NCBI RefSeq assembly: GCF_001905445.1 | Contig: NZ_LIVQ01000013.1 | Coordinates: 1 to 64,000, forward strand | Length of the DNA stretch: 64,000 nucleotides | Direction of reading: 5' to 3' | DNA from: Streptomyces sp. CB00455 | GTDB taxonomy: Bacteria > Actinomycetota > Actinomycetes > Streptomycetales > Streptomycetaceae | In this document: piece after piece, positions 24,753-34,187 of the stretch | Position numbering within the stretch: the first letter of the stretch is position 1 | How the letters are laid out: each line of letters starts with the position of its first letter | Program-made: the position numbers and the translations under genes | The notes under the pieces: generated by a model | Databases searched by the model: none | What the model was told of the DNA's origin: nothing | What the model saw: the letters and a program-made list of their open reading frames with translations, nothing else

Positions 24753-25760
24753 TTATCCACCCGTTACCTCGGCGTGACCGCGTTCGCGCACGTCGCGGGC
24801 GCCGGACGCCACGGCGGAAGCCGGCAGCCAGATCCGGCGGAAGTCGTACCGGGCCGCCTCGGCCTCGTGTCGCTGGTCCGCGTGCAGGACGCCCAGGGCG
24901 TACGCGGTGGCCGGGGCGATGCGCGGGGTGCGGGCCGCCGTCGCCGAGGCGGCCGCCGCCTCGGCCGCGTCCCGCTGGCGGTCCAGGGCCTCGCCCGCCA
25001 AGGCGGGCCGGGTCACCTCCCCGCCCAGCGCCTCCCGCGCGTAGCGGTGGACGCGCAGCAGGCGGCGCACCTCGTGCCAGAGTCCGTCGTGGGCCGCGTC
25101 GTACGGGTGCGCGCCGGCGGCCGCGGGCAGGGCGGCCACCGCAGCAGACAGGCGGGTTTCGGCCACCGCTGCCAGCGGTACGAGGACCTCCTCCACCTGC
25201 CCCCGGGCCGCGACGGGGTCCAGCGGGACCTCCGAGGCCAGCACCGCCACCGCGTCCGCGACGGCGTGGAAGCGCGCCGAGCCGAGCGCCTGGAGGGTCG
25301 CCGAATGCGCGCGGGCCCGCGCCAGGGTCAGCTGGCGCTCCAGCAGTGCGCCCGCGCGCGCCGAGCCCACCGTGAGGGCGCCCGCCGTGCCGCGCTGCGC
25401 CGGGACCTCGCACGATCCTGACAAGCGGTGCAGCGCGTCCATCAGCCGGGCCAGCCGGGAGGCGTACGCGTGCTCGTCCGCCAGGGTCGAGGACAGCCAC
25501 ACCAGCTCGGTGCGCAGACCGTCCGCCCAGGCGGATTCCGTCACCCCTCGGAAGGTGGCCAGGGATCCGCTGATCCGTCGCGCGGCCCCCCGCAGGCTGC
25601 GCGCCGCCTCGGTCCCGTCCGCGGCGTCGCCGCCGGGCCCGCCGGCCGCGCTCTGTGCGCACAGGCGCATCGCGCGCAGGAAAGCGGTGGCCTGGGAGCG
25701 CAGGTACGTGCCGAGCACGTCACCCGCGCCGGCCATCGGTTCATGGTTTGGCTGAGCCAC
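24753..25760 (-). CDS. CHAD-domain protein
   Basis: A 335-residue helical protein of the CHAD family, rich in conserved Arg, His and Lys that bind polyphosphate. Visible parts include YLRSQATAFLRAMRLCAQSA at the start, ARRISGSLATFRGV, and HDGLWHEVRRLLRVHRYA in the second half. CHAD proteins are often encoded beside ppk and coat polyphosphate granules. GTG 25760 is preferred: GGAGG lies seven bases upstream, and it overlaps the ppk end by 20 bases. Confidence 0.88.
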   Translation of the reverse strand: MAQPNHEPMAGAGDVLGTYLRSQATAFLRAMRLCAQSAAGGPGGDAADGTEAARSLRGAARRISGSLATFRGVTESAWADGLRTELVWLSSTLADEHAYASRLARLMDALHRLSGSCEVPAQRGTAGALTVGSARAGALLERQLTLARARAHSATLQALGSARFHAVADAVAVLASEVPLDPVAARGQVEEVLVPLAAVAETRLSAAVAALPAAAGAHPYDAAHDGLWHEVRRLLRVHRYAREALGGEVTRPALAGEALDRQRDAAEAAAASATAARTPRIAPATAYALGVLHADQRHEAEAARYDFRRIWLPASAVASGARDVRERGHAEVTGG

Positions 25761-28020
25761 GCCGGCGCCTCCGGGCGTCTATGAGCATCTCCTGAACGTG
25801 CCGCAGCGGCTGGCCTTCCGCATCGGTGCTGTGCCGGGTCCATTCGCCGTCCGGGCCCAGGTGCCAGGAGGAGGTCAGGTCGGACATCCCGGTTTCCAGC
25901 ATCCGGTCCAGTGCCGCGCGGTGGGCCGGGTCGGCGACCCTGACCAGTGCCTCGATGCGGCGGTCGAGGTTGCGGTGCATCATGTCGGCGCTGCCGATCC
26001 ACACTTCGGGTTCGCCGCCGTTGCCGAAGGCGAAGACCCGGGAGTGCTCCAGGAAGCGCCCGAGGATGGAGCGGACCCGGATGTTCTCCGAGAGCCCGGT
26101 GACCCCGGGGCGCACCGCGCAGATGCCGCGGACCCAGATGTCGATGGGCACGCCCGCCTGGGAGGCCCGGTAGAGCGCGTCGATGAGGGCTTCGTCGACG
26201 ATCGAGTTCATCTTCAGGCGCACGGACGCGGGGCGGCCGGCCCGGTGGTGGTCGGCCTCCTTGTCGATCCGCGCTATGAGACCGTCGCGCAGCGAGCGCG
26301 GGGCGACCATCAGCCGCCGGTAGGTCTCGCGGCGCGAGTATCCGGACAGCCGGTTGAAGAGGTCGGAGAGGTCCGCGCCGACCTGCGGATCGGCGGTGAG
26401 CAGGCCGAGGTCCTCGTAGAGCCGGGCGGTCTTGGGGTGGTAGTTGCCGGTGCCCACGTGCGAGTAGCGGCGCAGCTGGTCGCCTTCCTGGCGGACCACG
26501 AGGGACAGCTTGCAGTGGGTCTTCAGGCCGACGAGCCCGTAGACGACGTGGCAGCCGGACTCCTCCAGCTTGCGCGCCCATTTGATGTTGGCCCGCTCGT
26601 CGAAGCGGGCCTTGATCTCGACGAGTACGAGGACCTGCTTGCCGGATTCGGCGGCGTCGGTCAGGGCGTCGACGATGGGGGAGTCGCCGGAGGTGCGGTA
26701 GAGCGTCTGCTTGATGGCCAGGACGTCCGGGTCGGCGGCGGCCTGCTCCAGGAAGGCCTGCACCGAGGTGGAGAAGGAGTCGTAGGGGTGGTGCAGCAGG
26801 ACGTCCCGCTCGCGCAGCGCGGCGAAGATGTCCGGCGCGGACGCGGACTCGACCTCCGCCAGGTCCCGGTGGGTGCCGGCGATGAACTTGGGGTACTTCA
26901 GCTCGGGCCGGTCCAGGGAGGCGATCCCGAAGAGGGCGGTCAGATCGAGCGGGCCGGGCAGCGGGTAGACCTCGGAGGCGTCCACGTTCAGCTCCTGGAC
27001 CAGCAGGTCCAGGACTCCCGGGTCGATGGACTCCTCGACCTCCAGGCGCACGGGCGGCCCGAAGCGGCGCCGCATCAGCTCCTTCTCCAGGGCCTGGAGG
27101 AGGTTTTCGGCGTCATCCTCCTCCACCTCCAGGTCCTCGTTGCGGGTCACGCGGAACATGTGGTGCGCGAGCACCTCCATGCCGGGGAACAGCTCCTCCA
27201 GGTGCGCCGCGATGACGTCCTCCAGCGGGACGTAGCGGTGCGGGGATGCCTCCAGGAAGCGGGAGAGGAGCGGCGGGACCTTGACCCGGGCGAAGTGGCG
27301 GTGGCCGCTGACCGGGTTGCGCACGACCACGGCCAGGTTCAGGGAGAGGCCGGAGATGTACGGGAAGGGGTGCGCGGGATCCACGGCCAGCGGGGTCAGG
27401 ACCGGGAAGATCTGGTTGCGGAAGAGCGTGAAGAGGCGGGCCTGCTCCTTCTCGGTGAGGTCCGGCCAGCGGATGAGGTGGACGTCCTCCTCGGCGAGCG
27501 CCGGGCAGATGTCCTGCTGGAAGCAGGCGGCGTGGCGGGCCATGAGCTCGCGCGAGCGCGTCCAGATGAGGTCCAGCACCTCGCGGGGCTGCAGGCCGGA
27601 CGCGGAGCGGGTGGCGACACCGGTCGCGATGCGCCGTTTGAGGCCGGCGACGCGGACCATGAAGAACTCGTCGAGGTTGCTCGCGAAGATCGCCAGGAAG
27701 TTGGCGCGCTCCAGGAGCGGGGTCGTCGGGTCCTCGGCGAGCTCCAGCACCCGCTCGTTGAAGGCGAGCCAGCTGCGTTCCCGGTCGAGGAAGCGGCCCG
27801 GGGGGAGCTCCCCGCCGTCCTTGTCGTCGTAGGCGTCGAGATCGGCGTCGAGGTCGGGTTCGAGGTCGACGTGGGGACGGTGCGCCGATATGGAGCCGAG
27901 ACGGGCGTGTGCGCCGGTGACGGCGTTGCCGGGGCCCGGGCCGGCCGGGCCCGTGGCGGAGGGACGGGTCGGGTGCTGTGCGGGGACCTCGGTGGGGCCT
28001 GCGCTGGGCTGGTGGCTCAT
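25741..28020 (-). CDS. ppk: Polyphosphate kinase 1
   Basis: A 759-residue PPK1, which makes polyphosphate from ATP. After a nonconserved stretch of about 75 residues it shows the family start FLDRERSWLAFNERVLELA, then HHPYDSFSTSVQAFL, the phospho-histidine region YSHVGTGNYHPKTARLYEDLG and the second histidine motif LEHSRVFAFGNGG. The ATG at 28020 is used; longer readings upstream run into Asp/Ala repeat sequence. A possible PHO half-site lies about 110 bases upstream. It is cotranscribed with the CHAD gene. Confidence 0.95.
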   Translation of the reverse strand: MSHQPSAGPTEVPAQHPTRPSATGPAGPGPGNAVTGAHARLGSISAHRPHVDLEPDLDADLDAYDDKDGGELPPGRFLDRERSWLAFNERVLELAEDPTTPLLERANFLAIFASNLDEFFMVRVAGLKRRIATGVATRSASGLQPREVLDLIWTRSRELMARHAACFQQDICPALAEEDVHLIRWPDLTEKEQARLFTLFRNQIFPVLTPLAVDPAHPFPYISGLSLNLAVVVRNPVSGHRHFARVKVPPLLSRFLEASPHRYVPLEDVIAAHLEELFPGMEVLAHHMFRVTRNEDLEVEEDDAENLLQALEKELMRRRFGPPVRLEVEESIDPGVLDLLVQELNVDASEVYPLPGPLDLTALFGIASLDRPELKYPKFIAGTHRDLAEVESASAPDIFAALRERDVLLHHPYDSFSTSVQAFLEQAAADPDVLAIKQTLYRTSGDSPIVDALTDAAESGKQVLVLVEIKARFDERANIKWARKLEESGCHVVYGLVGLKTHCKLSLVVRQEGDQLRRYSHVGTGNYHPKTARLYEDLGLLTADPQVGADLSDLFNRLSGYSRRETYRRLMVAPRSLRDGLIARIDKEADHHRAGRPASVRLKMNSIVDEALIDALYRASQAGVPIDIWVRGICAVRPGVTGLSENIRVRSILGRFLEHSRVFAFGNGGEPEVWIGSADMMHRNLDRRIEALVRVADPAHRAALDRMLETGMSDLTSSWHLGPDGEWTRHSTDAEGQPLRHVQEMLIDARRRRRGSAKP

Positions 28021-28491
<471 letters not shown>

Positions 28492-29421
28492 TCAGCTTTC
28501 CGTGCGGTACATCAGGTCCACCTCGTGGGTGGTGAAGCCGAGGCCCTCGTAGACGGCCAGGGCCGCCGGGTTGTCGGCGTCCACGTACAGCATCGCCGTC
28601 GGCAGACCCTGCGCGGCCAGGTGGCGCAGGCCGATCGCCGTCAGGGCCTTGCCGAGGCCGCCGCCCTGGGCGTCCGGGCGGACGCCGACCACGTAGACCT
28701 CGCCGAGCCGCTCCGCCGCGTGGACCTTCGTCCAGTGGAAGCCGACCAGCTCTCCGCCCCGCTCGGCGAGGAAGAAGCCCTCGGGGTCGAACCAGGCCTG
28801 CGCGATCCGGTCGTCCAGGTCCCGCTGGGTCAGGGAGCCCTGCTCGGGGTGGTGGGCGAAGGCCGCCGCGTTCGCCGCGAGCCAGGCCGCGTCATCCGCC
28901 CCGGGCACGAAGGCCCGTACGGTCACCCCCTGCGGAAGCACCGCCTCCGGCAGTGGGTCCGCGTCCGCGCCGAGCGGCCGGCGCAGCTGGCGCAGCTCGC
29001 GGAAGAGGGTCAGGCCGAGCACCTGCGCGAGGTGCCGGGCGGCCGGCTTGCCGCCGTGCGCCCACACCCGGATCCGCTTGCCGGAGGCGGCCAGCAGGGC
29101 CGTGCCCAGCGCCCGCCCGTGGCCGCGGCCGCGCAGCGCCGGGTGGACGACGAGCTCGGCTGCCGGGGCCTCCACCGGGTCGGTGTCCTCCAGCTGCCCG
29201 TATCCGGCGAGCCGGCCGCCCTGGGTCAGCAGGAGGTGCCGGACCCCCTCGCGGGGCCCGCCGCGCAGCCGGAGCCGTCCCTGCTCGGAGACGGCGGTGG
29301 TGCCGTCGCTCCCCGCCGCTTCGTCGATCAGGGCGAGTACGGCCGCGGCCTGTTCCTCCGTCAGCTCGTCGAGCGTGTCAATCTGCCGTCCCGGCTCCAG
29401 GGCCGCTGCTGCGTCAGTCAT
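28492..29421 (-). CDS. mshD: Mycothiol synthase
   Basis: A 309-residue protein made of two GNAT domains. It acetylates Cys-GlcN-Ins with acetyl-CoA in the last step of mycothiol synthesis. CoA loops are ELVVHPALRGRGHGRALG in the first half and VVGVRPDAQGGGLGKAL in the second, with the C-terminal YVDADNPAALAVYEGLGF. The mshA gene for the first step lies 30 kb further on. The start is ATG 29421. Confidence 0.95.
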   Translation of the reverse strand: MTDAAAALEPGRQIDTLDELTEEQAAAVLALIDEAAGSDGTTAVSEQGRLRLRGGPREGVRHLLLTQGGRLAGYGQLEDTDPVEAPAAELVVHPALRGRGHGRALGTALLAASGKRIRVWAHGGKPAARHLAQVLGLTLFRELRQLRRPLGADADPLPEAVLPQGVTVRAFVPGADDAAWLAANAAAFAHHPEQGSLTQRDLDDRIAQAWFDPEGFFLAERGGELVGFHWTKVHAAERLGEVYVVGVRPDAQGGGLGKALTAIGLRHLAAQGLPTAMLYVDADNPAALAVYEGLGFTTHEVDLMYRTES

Positions 29422-29587
29422 GGCACGAGCCTACGACCGCGGCGGCCACGTGGCGGAGTACGGCCGCGGCGTCGGTCCGCCTTCTGCGCGTAACCACCTC
29501 GATACCCGCTACCCCCTGTCGTGCTACGCGCGTTGACCATAGGCTTCGGCGGACCTCCCAGTTATCGCTGTCCGCAAAGGGGATTCA

Positions 29588-31405
29588 ATGTCAGCGACGC
29601 CACAACGGCACCTCCGAGCCCGCCGGTTGACCCTCGCCGCCCTCGCCGTCACGGCCGGGGCCGGGGCGATGGTGGCCGCCGCACTGCCGGCCGGTGCCGC
29701 GAGTGGTGGCGGCGGTGCCAAGAGCCGGACCGTCGATGTGCAGATGCTGTCGTTCAACGACTTCCACGGCACGCTGGAGCCCCCGCAGGGCTCCTCCGGC
29801 AACGTGACCGAACGTCAGGCCGACGGCACCACCAAGGCCATACCCGCGGGCGGTGTCGAGTACCTCGCGACCAGCCTGCGCGAGGCCCGCAAGGGCCACG
29901 AGTACTCCGTCACCGCCGCGGCCGGCGACATGATCGGCGCCAGCCCCATGCTGTCCGGGCTCTTCCACGACGAGCCGACCATCGAGGCGCTGAACAAGCT
30001 CGACCTGGACGTCACCAGCGTCGGCAACCACGAGTTCGACGAGGGCCGGGCCGAGCTGCGCCGCATGGCGTACGGCGGCTGCCACCCGGTCGAAGGCTGC
30101 TTCGAGCCGGGCAAGGAGTTCACGGGCTCCGAGTTCCAGTACCTGGCCGCGAACGTCATGGACGAGAAGACCAAGCGCCCGCTGATGTCGCCGACTTTCA
30201 TCTGGAAGAAGGGCGACGTCAGGATCGGCTTCATCGGCGTGACCCTGGAGGGCACTCCGGACGTCGTGACCGCCGAGGGCGTCAAGGGCCTGAAGTTCGG
30301 CGACGAGGTCGAGACGATCAACAAGTACGCCGCCGAGCTGAACAAGCAGGGCGTGAAGTCGATCGTGGCGCTGATCCACGAGGGCGGTCTGCCCGCGAAC
30401 GGCGCCTACAACTACGACTGCGACGTCCCGGGTGCGGGCGCCGGCATCTCCGGCGCGATCGTGGACATCGCCAAGAACGTGGACCCGAAGGTCGACGCGG
30501 TGGTGACCGGCCACACCCACCAGGCGTACGCCTGCAACATCCCCGACCCGGCGGGCAACCCGCGCACGGTCACCTCGGCCGCCTCCATCGGGCGCCTGTA
30601 CACGGACACGACCCTCACCTACGACCGGCAGACCAAGGACATCGTCCGTACGCCGGTCAGCTCGCCGAAGCCGGTCAACAAGGTCGTGAACCGCGAGCAG
30701 CCCAAGGCGGCGGACATGTCCGAGCTGATCAGCCGCTGGAAGACGCTGGCGGACCCGATCGCGGGCCGTCCCCAGGGCTTCATCTCCGCCGACATCCAGG
30801 GCCGCGGCTCGGAGGCGTACGAGAAGCCGCTCGGCGACCTGATCGCCGACGCACAGCTGGAGGCGCTGTCCCCGGCGGACAAGGGCGGCGCGCAGCTGGC
30901 CCTCATGAACCCGGGCGGCATCCGCTCGGACCTCGCCTACAAGGCTTCGGGTGAGGAGGGCGACGGCGTGGTCACCTACGGCGAGTCCTTCACCGTCCAG
31001 CCGTTCACCAACATGATGAACGTCGTGGACCTGACCGGCGCCCAGCTTCTCACCGCGCTCCAGCAGCAGGTCAGCGGGCCGGTCAACGGCGCGAACCCGA
31101 AGATCCTCCAGGTGTCGAAGGGCTTCACGTACACCCTGGACATGACGAAGTCGGGCGGGGACCGCGTCGTCGTGGACTCGGTGCGCCTCGGTGGCGCGCC
31201 GATCGACCCGGCGAAGACCTACCGGGTCGCGATGAACGAGTTCCTGGCGGGTGGCGGCGACGGCTTCACCGTCCTGAAGGAGCACAAGAACAAGCTGGTG
31301 GGCGCCTCCGACCTGGACTGCTTCAACGCCTACCTGACGAACAACTCCTCGGCGGCGGCCCCGATCGCCCCGCCGGCGGCGAACCGGATCACCGTCGTCA
31401 AGTAG
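29588..31405 (+). CDS. Secreted 5'-nucleotidase / UDP-sugar hydrolase
   Basis: A 605-residue exported enzyme. A long signal peptide ends near AGAAS (residue 38). The metallophosphatase domain shows LSFNDFHGTLE, the second metal motif SVGNHEFDEG and the third GHTHQAYAC; the C-terminal domain has the nucleotide-binding NPGGIRSD and NEFLAGGGDGF. It would free phosphate from extracellular nucleotides, which fits the phosphate genes upstream. AAGGGG lies seven bases before the ATG. No PHO box is visible. Confidence 0.93.
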   Translation: MSATPQRHLRARRLTLAALAVTAGAGAMVAAALPAGAASGGGGAKSRTVDVQMLSFNDFHGTLEPPQGSSGNVTERQADGTTKAIPAGGVEYLATSLREARKGHEYSVTAAAGDMIGASPMLSGLFHDEPTIEALNKLDLDVTSVGNHEFDEGRAELRRMAYGGCHPVEGCFEPGKEFTGSEFQYLAANVMDEKTKRPLMSPTFIWKKGDVRIGFIGVTLEGTPDVVTAEGVKGLKFGDEVETINKYAAELNKQGVKSIVALIHEGGLPANGAYNYDCDVPGAGAGISGAIVDIAKNVDPKVDAVVTGHTHQAYACNIPDPAGNPRTVTSAASIGRLYTDTTLTYDRQTKDIVRTPVSSPKPVNKVVNREQPKAADMSELISRWKTLADPIAGRPQGFISADIQGRGSEAYEKPLGDLIADAQLEALSPADKGGAQLALMNPGGIRSDLAYKASGEEGDGVVTYGESFTVQPFTNMMNVVDLTGAQLLTALQQQVSGPVNGANPKILQVSKGFTYTLDMTKSGGDRVVVDSVRLGGAPIDPAKTYRVAMNEFLAGGGDGFTVLKEHKNKLVGASDLDCFNAYLTNNSSAAAPIAPPAANRITVVK

Positions 31406-31426
31406 CGGCGAGCGCGTACGGTACGC

Positions 31427-31470
31427 CCGGAGGGGCGGTGGGCCCGGCCGGGGGCCCGCCGCCCCTCCGG
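31427..31470 (+). terminator. Terminator after the 5'-nucleotidase gene
   Basis: A perfect 12-bp stem, CCGGAGGGGCGG (31427-31438) with CCGCCCCTCCGG (31459-31470), closes over a GC-rich loop that can itself pair. It lies between convergent genes and can end transcription in both directions, although no T tract follows. Confidence 0.75.
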
Positions 31471-31495
31471 CGTTCCCGGCCGGGGGCGGCGGTGC

Positions 31496-32527
31496 TCAGA
31501 GGTCCGCGAGGAACGTACGGACGGCTTCGGCGAAGCCCTGCGGGTCCTGGAACGGCACGAAGTGCTCGGTGTCGAGGCCCGCGTACGAGGTCCCCGGGCG
31601 CCGGGCGACCATCGCGTCGGCCAGCTCCTGCGGGAGCACGGCGCTGCGCCTGCCGTGGACCAGCAGCGCCGGGCAGGTGCTGGCGAGCCAGACGTCCCAG
31701 CGGGAACCGTCGCCCTCGGCGAGGGTGGCCAGGGTGGCCCGGGGGTGGAAGGGCAGCCGCCAGCCCTCTCCACCGGGCAGCGGCCGCAGGAACGGGCCGA
31801 CGCCCTCGCCGAGCGGACCGAGGGCGGTGACGAGCTCCTCGCGGGTGCGGGCGGTGTACGGCAGGTCGTGGAGGAAGTCCCAGAAGGACGGGCCGTCGGT
31901 GCGCGGGCTCTCCACGGGGGCGTCGACGTTGACGAGGGCGCGGACCAGGTCCGGGCGGGCGGCGGCCAGGTGGAAGGCGTTGATCCCGCCGAGCGAGAAG
32001 CCGAGCACGGCCACCGGGGCGCCGGGGTCCCGGTGAAGCGGGTGGTCCGGGCCTTGCAGGTCCGGGCGTTGCAGGTGTTCCAGGAGGGCGACCGCGTCCG
32101 AGACGTAGCCCTCGCGGCGGTAGTCGGCGGCCAGGTCGGAATCGCCGTGGCCGCGCTGATCGGGGGCGATGACCCGCCACTCGTCGCCGAGGGCGGTGGC
32201 CAGGCCGGCGAAATGGGCGCCTTCGGACATGCCGCCGTGGAGGGCGAGGAGCGGCTGGCCGGGACCACCGAAGTCCAGGTAGGACAGGGCGCGCCCACCG
32301 ATGCGCAGCTCGTGGCGCGTGGCCCCTCGCACCGCCCCCGCGCCGCCGCCGGCCCTCGCGGTACCGCCCGCACCGGGGCCCGCACCGGGGCCCGCACCGG
32401 GACCGGCGGCTGCGCCCGTACCGGGACTCGCGTCGCGGCCCGGGCCGCCTCCCACCGGGGGGCTCGCACCTTCGCCCGCGCTCCCGCTCGGCGTTCCGCT
32501 CGTGGTTCGGCTCGTGGTCTGGCTCAT
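31496..32527 (-). CDS. Alpha/beta hydrolase
   Basis: A 343-residue alpha/beta-fold hydrolase. The nucleophile elbow is GFSLGGINAF, the oxyanion region LLALHGGMSEG, the acid after CPALLVHG and the histidine in DTEHFVPF. The first 70 residues are a low-complexity Ala/Gly/Pro region with GPGA repeats and are absent from most relatives, so the true start may lie further in (the conserved part begins near TRHELRIGG). It is divergent from the TetR gene. Confidence 0.83.
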   Translation of the reverse strand: MSQTTSRTTSGTPSGSAGEGASPPVGGGPGRDASPGTGAAAGPGAGPGAGPGAGGTARAGGGAGAVRGATRHELRIGGRALSYLDFGGPGQPLLALHGGMSEGAHFAGLATALGDEWRVIAPDQRGHGDSDLAADYRREGYVSDAVALLEHLQRPDLQGPDHPLHRDPGAPVAVLGFSLGGINAFHLAAARPDLVRALVNVDAPVESPRTDGPSFWDFLHDLPYTARTREELVTALGPLGEGVGPFLRPLPGGEGWRLPFHPRATLATLAEGDGSRWDVWLASTCPALLVHGRRSAVLPQELADAMVARRPGTSYAGLDTEHFVPFQDPQGFAEAVRTFLADL

Positions 32528-32584
32528 GGTTCAGCGCTCCCGGTTTCGAGGAGGGGACCTTCCGACACCAGTAGCGTGTCAGTA

Positions 32585-32628
32585 TTTGGGCAGGCGCGCA
32601 ATACGTTCGTGTAGGGCGGCTGCCCAAA
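32585..32628. promoter_or_regulatory. Likely TetR operator
   Basis: TTTGGGCAG (32585-32593) and CTGCCCAAA (32620-32628) are perfect nine-base inverted repeats with 26 bases between them, in the gap between the hydrolase and the TetR gene. A TACGAT -10 box for the TetR gene follows at 32641. The position fits a shared operator that controls both divergent genes. Confidence 0.65.
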
Positions 32629-32652
32629 ACGGTGCGCGGATACGATCCCGCC

Positions 32653-33222
32653 ATGGGAAATCGCGAGGACCTGCTGGCCGGAGCGCGCCGCTGCCTGGAG
32701 GAGAAGGGGTACCTGCGCACCACCGTGCGCGACATCGCCTCCGCGTCGCAGGTGAGCATGGCCGCGATCGGCTACCACTTCGGATCGCGGGAGGCCCTGC
32801 TCAACCAGGCGCTGTTCGCGGCCATGGACGAATGGGCCGCGGGAGCCGGCAGGCTCGCCGGGCAGGGCGACACCGCCGAGGAGCGCTACGCCGACACCTG
32901 GGACCGCAAGATCCGGGACTTCGGCGACATGCGATGGCTCTGGATCGCCGGTGTCGAGGCGTTCGTGCACGCCCAGTCCTCCCCGGAACTGCTCGCGACC
33001 CTGGCCGAGAGCCAGCGCCGCTCCCGCCGCATGGTGGCGGCGCAGCTGCGCGGGGTGCCGCAGGACGCGGTCGGCGAAGACGACGTACGGGCCCTCGGGT
33101 CGGTGCACATCGCGCTGCTGAGCGGGGTGATGGTGCAGAGCCTGACCGACCCGGAGCAGACCCCGACCGGGCCGCAGATCGTCCAAGGGCTGCGCACGAT
33201 GGTGGAGTTGCTGGAAAGGTAG
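32653..33222 (+). CDS. TetR-family regulator
   Basis: A 189-residue regulator. The N-terminal helix-turn-helix is clear (LEEKGYLRTTVRDIASASQVSMAAIGYHFGSREALL, about residues 15-50). The ligand domain gives no hint of the signal. ATG 32653 lies six bases after a TACGAT -10 box, so the transcript is probably leaderless. It likely represses itself and the divergent hydrolase through the inverted repeat between them. Confidence 0.88.
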   Translation: MGNREDLLAGARRCLEEKGYLRTTVRDIASASQVSMAAIGYHFGSREALLNQALFAAMDEWAAGAGRLAGQGDTAEERYADTWDRKIRDFGDMRWLWIAGVEAFVHAQSSPELLATLAESQRRSRRMVAAQLRGVPQDAVGEDDVRALGSVHIALLSGVMVQSLTDPEQTPTGPQIVQGLRTMVELLER

Positions 33223-33299
33223 CCACTACCGACGGGTAGTAAAGGCGGGTCCCGCACGCCATAATCCGGTCCCACCAACGGGTCGGCAAAGGGGCGGGC

Positions 33300-34187
33300 A
33301 TGGGCATGGGCATGGGTCTGGACCGGCGGGCGTTTCTGGCGGGGGCGGGCGCACTGGTGGCCGGTGCCGCGGTGGGGCTGGGGACGGCGGGTCCGGCCGC
33401 CGCGCGCACCCTCGCCACCCAGGACTGGATGGCCGGCCTGGCCGACTCCACTGCTTTGCAGCGCATGACGATCCCCGGCACCCACGACTCCGGCGCCCGC
33501 CAGGGCGGGCTCTACGTCGCCTGCCAGAACACCTCGATCGCCGGGCAACTGGACTCCGGCATCCGGTTCCTGGACGTGCGCTGCCGGGTGACCGGCGGGT
33601 CCTTCGCCATCCACCACGGTTCCTTCTACCAGAACCTGATGTTCGGGGACGTGCTGGTGGACTGCTGGAACTTCCTCGCCGCGCACCCCTCCGAGACCGT
33701 CCTGATGCGGCTCAAGCAGGAGTACTCCACGGACAGCGACGCCGCTTTCCGCGCCGTCTTCGACGACTACCTCGACAACCGCGGCTGGCGACCGCTGTTC
33801 CGCATCGCCGACGCGTTGCCCACCCTCGGACAGGCGCGCGGCAAGGTGGTGCTGCTCGCCGACAACGGCGGGCTGCCGGGGCTGCGGTACGGCGACGGCA
33901 ACGTCTTCGACATCCAGGACGACTACAACGCCGAGCCCTTCGCCAAGCGCGGCAAGATCGAGAACCACTTCCGCCGGGCCGTCCAGCAGCCCGGGAAACT
34001 CTTCGTGAACTACGCCAGCACCGCCGCGTACATGCCGCCCCGCTGGAACTCCGACCGCCTCAACCCCCAGGTGCACGCCTTCGTCGACGGCGGGGAGATG
34101 GCCGGCCGGACCGGCCTCGGAATCGTCCCGATGGACTTCCCCGGCACCCGGTCCGGCCTGGTGGACTCACTGATCCGGCACAACTGA
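33300..34187 (+). CDS. Secreted PI-specific phospholipase C-like protein
   Basis: A 295-residue protein with a Tat-type signal (LDRRAFLAGAGALVAG) ending near AAA at residue 35. The PI-PLC X domain shows the first catalytic histidine in IPGTHDSGA and the second in FAIHHGSFYQ, with FLDVRCRV and LMRLKQEY as conserved strands. It would cleave phosphoinositides or glycosyl-PI outside the cell. The ATG at 33300 is followed by two more ATG codons; AAGGGG supports the first. Its 3' end overlaps cssS by 21 bases. Confidence 0.88.
   Translation: MGMGMGLDRRAFLAGAGALVAGAAVGLGTAGPAAARTLATQDWMAGLADSTALQRMTIPGTHDSGARQGGLYVACQNTSIAGQLDSGIRFLDVRCRVTGGSFAIHHGSFYQNLMFGDVLVDCWNFLAAHPSETVLMRLKQEYSTDSDAAFRAVFDDYLDNRGWRPLFRIADALPTLGQARGKVVLLADNGGLPGLRYGDGNVFDIQDDYNAEPFAKRGKIENHFRRAVQQPGKLFVNYASTAAYMPPRWNSDRLNPQVHAFVDGGEMAGRTGLGIVPMDFPGTRSGLVDSLIRHN

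Noticed and set aside
29422..29587. PHO box upstream of the 5'-nucleotidase
   Set aside because: The function suggests PhoP control, but no GTTCACC-type repeat is present in this gap.
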